NCBI GenBank assembly: GCA_035558955.1
Contig: DATMBX010000187.1
Span: 1-7,111 of the forward strand
Direction: 5' to 3'
DNA: 7,111 nt
Source of the DNA: DASVDE01 sp035558955
Lineage (GTDB): Bacteria > Actinomycetota > Thermoleophilia > Solirubrobacterales > 70-9
Both the position numbers and the translations under genes were made by a program. This document shows positions 1 to 3,943 of this stretch, in pieces (the first letter of the stretch is position 1; each line of letters starts with the position of its first letter). The notes below the pieces were generated by a model. It saw nothing but the letters and a program-made list of their open reading frames with translations, was not told the origin of the DNA and made no database searches.

Positions 1-798
1 GTCGAAGTCGACGCCGAGGCGGGCAAGGGTTGCGTTCTGGCCTTCGACCGCCCAGTCGCGGAAGCGCAGCCAGAGCGCGCGCGCTTCGGGCTCGCCTCCC
101 TGGGCACCGGAGATCAGCTCCTGGGCGAGGTCGTCGCGCTCGTCGAGGTCGTGGGCGACGGCGGCGTCCTCGGGGGCGATGTCCTCCGGCGTCCCCTCCT
201 CAGCGACGTAGCGGGCGTAGAGGCGGCCGACGAAGCGGTCGCTCTTCTCGCCCGTCTCCTCGGGGGTCCGGCCGTCGGCGTAGCGGACGTAGCCGGCCAT
301 CGCTTCGCCCATCGAGCGACCCGCGTCGCCGATGTGGCTCTGGCGCAAGACCTCGGCGCCCGAGGCCGCCAGGGCGCTGGAGACCGTGTGGCCGAGGGCG
401 ATGTTGCGCAGGTGCCCGGCGTGCAGGGCCTTGGTCGCGTTGGGGTCGCAGAAGTCGACGATGACGCGGCGGCCGGGACTGAGGTCGCCGGTGGCGAGCC
501 CGGCAGCGCGGCCCTCTTCGAGCGCGGCGCCTGTTGCGGCGATTCGCTCTTCTGAGAAACGGACGAGTAGGCGTCGCTCGGCGAGCTCGACCTCGCCGAC
601 CGCGGGAGAGGCGACGAGGGCCTCGGCGCCCGCCTTGGCGGCCTCGTTCTTGAGGACCACCACCTCGGCGTCGACCGGGCTGTCCGGCTTCAGCGCCGGG
701 ACGACGCGGAAGCCTTCGGGGTCGACTGCGCGCAGCGCCGCGTCGAGCTGGTCGAAGAGGTTCTCCTCGTCAAGCGCGGTCTGGGTGCTGTGGCGCAT
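1..798 (-). CDS. argS: Arginyl-tRNA synthetase, N-terminal 266 codons (gene runs off the left edge)
   Basis: Class I aminoacyl-tRNA synthetase that charges tRNA-Arg with arginine using ATP in the cytosol. I translated it directly from the minus strand. It opens with MRHSTQTALDEENLFDQLD, and the frame stays open to base 1. Residues 1 to about 110 look like the ArgRS-specific N-terminal domain that contacts the tRNA D-loop. The class I signature is HAGH at residues 126-129, within DPNATKALHAGHLRNIALG, followed by SHIGDAGRSMGEAMAGY, matching the family's INDAG block. The KMSKS loop and DALR anticodon domain lie outside the window. ATG at 798 is the first possible start because an in-frame TAG lies 12 nt upstream. 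No Shine-Dalgarno is obvious. A tRNA-Arg gene lies 30 nt upstream on the same strand. The signature differs from NPTGPLHVGH of common ArgRS and from the HIGG form I recall in many actinomycetes, so this could be a divergent or second ArgRS. The family assignment is firm. Confidence 0.93.
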   Translation of the reverse strand, partial: MRHSTQTALDEENLFDQLDAALRAVDPEGFRVVPALKPDSPVDAEVVVLKNEAAKAGAEALVASPAVGEVELAERRLLVRFSEERIAATGAALEEGRAAGLATGDLSPGRRVIVDFCDPNATKALHAGHLRNIALGHTVSSALAASGAEVLRQSHIGDAGRSMGEAMAGYVRYADGRTPEETGEKSDRFVGRLYARYVAEEGTPEDIAPEDAAVAHDLDERDDLAQELISGAQGGEPEARALWLRFRDWAVEGQNATLARLGVDFD

Positions 799-828
799 GC
801 GGGGTTTCTACTCGCTGAGGCGGAGAAG

Positions 829-901
829 CGCACCAGACGGGGCTCGAACCCGCAACCACCGGCTTAGAAGGCCGGTGCTCTACCAATTGAGCTACTGGTG
901 C
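829..901 (-). tRNA. tRNA-Arg, anticodon UCU
   Basis: A complete 73-nt cloverleaf can be folded by hand on the minus strand. The acceptor stem GCACCAG/CTGGTGC is perfect over 7 bp. The D-stem is GCTC/GAGC. The anticodon stem is CCGGC/GCCGG around loop CTTCTAA, giving anticodon TCT, which reads AGA and AGG. The variable loop is 5 nt. The T-stem is GCGGG/CCCGT with loop TTCGAGC. The discriminator base is G at 829. The CCA end is not encoded, so it must be added after transcription. The gene sits 36 nt after galT and 30 nt before argS, all on the same strand. AGA/AGG are rare codons in GC-rich genomes. Confidence 0.97.
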
Positions 902-903
902 TT

Positions 904-922
904 GCCTCCCAAAAGGGACGGC
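904..922 (-). repeat. Small hairpin between galT and tRNA-Arg
   Basis: On the minus strand GCC-G-TCCC-TTTT-GGGA-GGC forms a 7-bp stem with one bulged base and a TTTT loop. It starts 15 nt after the galT stop codon and ends 2 nt before the tRNA. No U-tract follows, so it is not a standard intrinsic terminator. It could stabilise the galT 3' end or assist processing at the tRNA 5' side. The fold is visible; any function is inference. Confidence 0.4.
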
Positions 923-937
923 TGAAGGGTATAGCGG

Positions 938-1918
938 CTAGCCCAGCGCTTCGCGAAGGTCCGCGGCGGCGCGCTCGGGGGAGTACGTGACGATGTCGAC
1001 GCCGGTGGCGAACTCGAATGCCGCCTTGATGCTGAGGCGGGGGGCGATGTCGACGTGCCAGTGGAAGTGCTCGGCGCCGTGAGGGGCGGTGCGAACCCAG
1101 AGGTTCAGTTCGGGCGAGCCGTCGAAGCGGGCGGCGAGGGCGCGCAGGGCGGTTCGGATCATCGCGGCGCCGGTGTCGTCGTCCTCGAAGCGGTCGCGGT
1201 CGCTGCGCGGGATCACTCGCATCTCATAGGGGAAGCGCGAGGCCCAGGGGCAGATCAGCGCCGCCTCTTCGTCGATCGCGATCAGCCGCTCTCTGCGCCG
1301 CACCTCCTCGACCAGGACGTCGCCGAGCAGGCTGTTGCCGCCGGCGCTCTCACGGTAGGCGCCGGCCCGCTCGCGCTCGCGGGCGACCGACGCCGGGACG
1401 AAGGGCAGCGCGTAGAGCTGGGCGTGGGTGTGGGGAAGCGATGCCCCGGCTCCCTTTCCCTCGTTGACGATCAGCTGCACGTAGGCCGCGTCGGAGTGGG
1501 CGCGCATGCGCTCGCGCCAGGTGGCGACCGCGGCGCCGAACTGCGCCTCGTCAAGCTCGGCCATCGCGGTGACGTGCTCGGGCCCGTTGACGATCACCTC
1601 ATGGGCGCCGTCGGCGGGGCGCGAGACGAACAGCTCGGGGGGAACACGTGGGTCATCTTCGGCGGGCGCCAGCGCCGGATAGAGGTTTGGCACCACCCGG
1701 GTCGTCCACCCGGGGGAATTCGCCTCTTCCCCCTCGGGCCGCGTCGCATAAACCTCAGGCGGCGTCCGCTCTTCGTGTCCCTCACAAAAGGGGCACTCGG
1801 CCGGTCCCTTCGCCTCGTTCGCGGAAGTCGCAAAGCCCTCAGGCCGCTGCGACCGGCCCGGCGCGAGCAGGACTCGCAGCCCGGTCAGCTGGTCGATGCG
1901 TATCTCTGGGGCGCTCAA
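938..1918 (-). CDS. galT: GalT-family nucleotidyltransferase (galactose-1-phosphate uridylyltransferase-like), 326 aa
   Basis: HIT-superfamily enzyme. GalT swaps UMP between UDP-glucose and galactose-1-phosphate through a uridylylated histidine (Leloir pathway, cytosol). The zinc site is recognisable: CPFC at residues 42-45, H115 in GPEHVTAMAEL, and H163 in SLPHTHAQL, where H165 is the expected nucleophile. RVVPNLYPAL (74-83) and a C-terminal HFHWHVDIAPRL block also fit the two-domain GalT fold. Length is near the usual 330-350 aa. The active site reads HTHAQ rather than the bacterial HPHGQ, so a related activity such as ADP-glucose phosphorylase is possible and the substrate is uncertain. 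The start is a TTG inside TTGA, overlapping the slipin stop by 4 nt; no ATG, GTG or TTG occurs in frame within the preceding 57 nt. Translation is therefore probably coupled to slipin. The stop is TAG at 940-938. Confidence 0.9.
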   Translation of the reverse strand: MSAPEIRIDQLTGLRVLLAPGRSQRPEGFATSANEAKGPAECPFCEGHEERTPPEVYATRPEGEEANSPGWTTRVVPNLYPALAPAEDDPRVPPELFVSRPADGAHEVIVNGPEHVTAMAELDEAQFGAAVATWRERMRAHSDAAYVQLIVNEGKGAGASLPHTHAQLYALPFVPASVARERERAGAYRESAGGNSLLGDVLVEEVRRRERLIAIDEEAALICPWASRFPYEMRVIPRSDRDRFEDDDTGAAMIRTALRALAARFDGSPELNLWVRTAPHGAEHFHWHVDIAPRLSIKAAFEFATGVDIVTYSPERAAADLREALG

Positions 1919-2694
1919 CTGGCGGGCGGCGGCGGCTTCTCGCCGCTGCCTTTCAGGAACGGCTCGATTACGTCCATCGGAAGAGGAAAGACCACGGTGG
2001 TGTTCTGGTTGCTGCCGATCTCCAGCAGGGTCTGCAGGTAGCGCAGCTGCAGGCCGGCGGGGTTGGTGCTGATGATGTCGGCGGCGTCGGTGAGCTTCTG
2101 CGCCGCCTGGTACTCGCCCTCGGAATTGATGATCTTGGCGCGTCGCTCGCGCTCGGCCTCGGCCTGGCGCGCCATCGCCCGCTGCATCTGCTCGGGGATC
2201 TCGACGTCCTTGATCTCGACCGCTGTCACCTTCACTCCCCAGGGCTCGGTCGACTCGTCGATGATCTTTTGCAGCTCTTCGTTGAGGCGCTCACGCTCGG
2301 CCAGCAGCTGGTCCAGCTCCGCCTTGCCGAGCACGGAGCGCAGCGCCGTCTGCGCGATCTGCGAGGTGGCGAGCAGGTAGTTCTCGACCTCGACGATCGC
2401 CCGGTTGGAATCGACCACGCGGAAGTAGGCGACCGCGTTGACGCTGGAGGGGACGTTGTCGCGGGTGATCACCTCCTGCGGCGGGATGTTGAGCGTCACC
2501 GTGCGCAGGTCGACCTTGACCATGCGGTCGACCAGCGGGATCAGCAGGATCAGGCCGGGGCCCTTGGTCGCGATCAACCGCCCGAGCCGGAAGATCACCC
2601 CGCGCTCGTACTCGCGCAGCACCTTCACCGAGGTGCCGACGGCGATCAGCAGGAAGAACGCCAGAACTGCCAGAACTCCGAGCGCAACCTCCAT
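1915..2694 (-). CDS. Slipin / SPFH (stomatin-prohibitin) membrane protein, 259 aa
   Basis: Integral inner-membrane scaffold of the SPFH superfamily (slipin or p-stomatin type). The family forms large ring-shaped oligomers linked to membrane microdomains and protein quality control. One N-terminal membrane segment covers about residues 3-22. It is followed by the family hallmark REYERGVIFRLGR (27-39), the GPGLILLIP strand and the SPFH domain with NIPPQEVITRDNV. Next come a charged helical region rich in Glu, Arg and Ala (RAMARQAEAERERRAKIINSEG) and a C-terminal LRYLQTLLEIGSNQNTTVVFPLP block typical of slipins. It ends in a short proline-rich tail. The start ATG shares its A with the nfeD stop (TGATG) and has a strong ribosome binding site. 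Length is normal. Pairing with NfeD is the standard arrangement, in which NfeD and slipin act together at the membrane. Confidence 0.96.
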   Translation of the reverse strand: MEVALGVLAVLAFFLLIAVGTSVKVLREYERGVIFRLGRLIATKGPGLILLIPLVDRMVKVDLRTVTLNIPPQEVITRDNVPSSVNAVAYFRVVDSNRAIVEVENYLLATSQIAQTALRSVLGKAELDQLLAERERLNEELQKIIDESTEPWGVKVTAVEIKDVEIPEQMQRAMARQAEAERERRAKIINSEGEYQAAQKLTDAADIISTNPAGLQLRYLQTLLEIGSNQNTTVVFPLPMDVIEPFLKGSGEKPPPPAS

Positions 2695-3179
2695 CAGCGT
2701 GCTCCTTCCTCGGCTCGGCCTGTGGACGACGTCGCGGCCGCGGGGCGCACCACAAGCGTCAGCCCCTCGACCGCCTCGACGGTGACTCTATCCCCGATCG
2801 GCACCGGCTCCACGCCGCTCGGCAGCCGCGCCCGCCAAAGCGCCCCCTCGATCCACACCTGTCCCTCGGGGTCGAGCGCGCTGCGCGCTTCGGCGAGGGC
2901 GCCGACCAGTTCCTCGGACCCGGTGCGAACCGGCCCCCCGCGGTGGGCGGCCAGCACTTTGCGGGCGACGACGAAGAAGGTGACGAGAGAGAGGATGCCG
3001 AGGGCGATCAGTCCGGGGCCGGCGTAGTCGGCGTAGCTGGAGTCGTCTCCCAAGGCCAGCACGCCGGCCGCGACAAGGCCGCCAGCGCCGAGCGCCGCCA
3101 GCACCCCGCCGGTCGGCAGCAGCAGCTCGACGATCAGCAGTGCGACTCCGAGTAGGGCGACGACTACGAAGAAGTCCAT
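2694..3179 (-). CDS. Short NfeD family membrane protein, 161 aa
   Basis: NfeD proteins are membrane partners of SPFH proteins such as the slipin encoded directly downstream. This is the short form without a ClpP-like serine protease domain. Hydrophobic segments lie at about residues 3-21, 25-43 and 56-72. A soluble C-terminal OB-fold domain follows (about 90-146), with the recognisable pattern LVGALAEARSALDPEGQVWI, GALWRARLP and VEGLTLVVRP. ATG at 3179 is chosen because it opens with MDFFVVVALLGVALLIVELL, the usual NfeD start, and lies 7 nt after the tlpA-like stop. The frame stays open further upstream, but that part is antisense-like arginine/serine/proline filler. The Shine-Dalgarno is weak, so coupling to the upstream gene is likely. 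The stop TGA overlaps the slipin ATG by 1 nt. Its expected partner is the slipin. Confidence 0.93.
   Translation of the reverse strand: MDFFVVVALLGVALLIVELLLPTGGVLAALGAGGLVAAGVLALGDDSSYADYAGPGLIALGILSLVTFFVVARKVLAAHRGGPVRTGSEELVGALAEARSALDPEGQVWIEGALWRARLPSGVEPVPIGDRVTVEAVEGLTLVVRPAAATSSTGRAEEGAR
2702..2710 (-). promoter_or_regulatory. Strong ribosome binding site of slipin
   Basis: On the minus strand AGGAAGGAG lies 7 nt before the slipin ATG, inside the last nfeD codons. It is a near-ideal anti-16S match and fixes the slipin start. It also suggests that slipin is made in larger amounts than NfeD, which has only a weak site. Confidence 0.85.
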
Positions 3180-3186
3180 GCTTCGA

Positions 3187-3795
3187 TTATCCGCTCTCGC
3201 TGCCGCCGAGCGCGTAGCGCTCGACGTCGGCCCGCAGCTCGTCCTCGTCCTCGTAGTTCCCCTGCTTCGTGAAGACGAGATCGCCCTTGCGATCGTAGAA
3301 AGCGGTGGCGGGCAGGGCGAAGGCGTCGACGCTGTCGGCGATCTCCTGGTCCGGATCCTCATAGCTGGGGTAGGGGACCGGCTCGCTCTCGAGGAAGGTC
3401 GCGGCGGCGGCGCCTGAGTCTTGACTGTCGATTCCGAGGAATGCGACCCGCTTGCCATAGCGCGCCGCGGCGCGCTGGAAGTGGGGGAACTCAAAGCGGC
3501 AGGGGCCGCACCAGGAGGCCCAAACGTTGACCACGATCGGGTAGCCGCGTAGGGCGGCGATCCGTCTCTCGTAGGCGTCGACCCCTCCCGGCAGCAGGTC
3601 GTTTGCCTGGCGATGAATCGCCGCGAGAGGGGCGGGCGCGCCGGCGAGGGCCTTGGCGTAGTCGGGGTGCTTGCCGCCGTTTTCCGCAACTTGTGACCCG
3701 CAGCCGAACAACGTCACGATGAGAACGAAAGAGGCGCCGAGCCAGTGCCGTGCGGGGCGCGCCATTGGCGGGTGCTCAGCTTTGGAATCACTCAT
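3187..3795 (-). CDS. Thioredoxin-fold lipoprotein, TlpA/ResA-like, 202 aa
   Basis: Predicted extracytoplasmic thiol-disulfide protein anchored by lipid. Residues 17-31 form a hydrophobic signal segment ending in LFGC, a lipobox with Cys32 as the lipidated residue; Phe at position -2 is slightly unusual. The thioredoxin domain follows: VVNVWASWCGPCRFEFPHF carries the redox pair C96 and C99 in WCGPC, and LPAT (161-164) supplies the cis-proline P162. FYDRKGDLVFTKQG is a typical late strand. Family members reduce apocytochrome c or other exported proteins; the partner here is unknown. ATG at 3795 has AAGG 4 nt upstream. A second ATG at 3765 would give 192 aa with a shorter n-region and no Shine-Dalgarno, and is possible. 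The frame remains open further upstream through helicase antisense, which I exclude. It heads the nfeD-slipin-galT gene run. Confidence 0.92.
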   Translation of the reverse strand: MSDSKAEHPPMARPARHWLGASFVLIVTLFGCGSQVAENGGKHPDYAKALAGAPAPLAAIHRQANDLLPGGVDAYERRIAALRGYPIVVNVWASWCGPCRFEFPHFQRAAARYGKRVAFLGIDSQDSGAAAATFLESEPVPYPSYEDPDQEIADSVDAFALPATAFYDRKGDLVFTKQGNYEDEDELRADVERYALGGSESG

Positions 3796-3810
3796 CTGGC
3801 CTTGATGAGT
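3790..3810. repeat. 7-bp inverted repeat covering the tlpA-like start codon
   Basis: ACTCATC (3790-3796) and GATGAGT (3804-3810) are perfect inverted copies separated by 7 nt. In the minus-strand mRNA the loop contains AAGG, the likely Shine-Dalgarno, and the 3' arm contains the AUG. A TATTGT sequence (3816-3811 on the minus strand), which could be a -10 box, directly abuts it. It may be a translational hairpin or an operator. The repeat is certain; its role is inference. Confidence 0.5.
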
Positions 3811-3943
3811 ACAATAAATCCGTTCGGTTCGCTCGGATGCGGGCCGCTGAGATCGCCGGGGGAGGGAAAGACTCTCGGCATCCTCACCCACTTGTCCCGG
3901 CCGCACGTCTACGTCCCGGCTGGGACGGACCCCCAAGGGCTTC
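3796..3943. promoter_or_regulatory. Divergent intergenic region between the tlpA-like gene and the helicase
   Basis: 148 bp separate the divergent start codons, so promoters for both transcripts should lie here. The most AT-rich part is around 3804-3820. It contains TACAAT on the plus strand (3810-3815) and TATTGT on the minus strand (3816-3811), both resembling -10 boxes. I see no convincing -35 partner at 16-18 nt on either strand, so promoter positions are unproven. The 3' part carries a hairpin (3907-3930) and AAGGG (3935-3939), 4 nt before the helicase ATG. Confidence 0.5.
3907..3930 (+). repeat. Leader hairpin upstream of the helicase ribosome binding site
   Basis: CGTCCC-GGCT-GGGACG (3912-3927) is a perfect 6-bp stem with a 4-nt loop. 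GTC/GAC (3907-3909 with 3928-3930) extends it by 3 bp across a 2-nt bulge. A second copy of GTCCCGGC at 3894-3901 could compete for the same 3' arm, giving an alternative fold. It ends 4 nt before AAGGG, so it might affect ribosome access. Function is speculative. Confidence 0.4.

Noticed and set aside
904..922. Intrinsic terminator after galT
   Set aside because: The hairpin has no following T-tract and runs directly into the tRNA, so termination cannot be supported; it is kept only as a hairpin.
30..925. Plus-strand open frames over argS and the tRNA
   Set aside because: Their translations are Arg/Ala/Ser-rich shadows. The minus strand carries the ArgRS signature and a complete tRNA.
928..933. 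TATACC on the minus strand as a -10 box for the tRNA-argS unit
   Set aside because: Position would suit a start about 20 nt before the tRNA, but no -35-like sequence lies 16-18 nt upstream, so the match is not convincing.
1055..2041. A 328-codon plus-strand open frame across galT
   Set aside because: Antisense shadow of galT, which has full zinc and active-site motifs. The shadow protein shows no recognisable domain.
3599..3607. GTCGTTTGC in the thioredoxin gene matching part of the birA palindrome arm
   Set aside because: Only 9 nt are shared, with no inverted partner nearby, and the stretch encodes ordinary residues (QAND). Chance similarity is likely.
3180..3689. 5' extension of the NfeD frame to 331 codons
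   Set aside because: It overlaps the thioredoxin-fold gene in another frame and has no hydrophobic or domain character. NfeD begins naturally at 3179.
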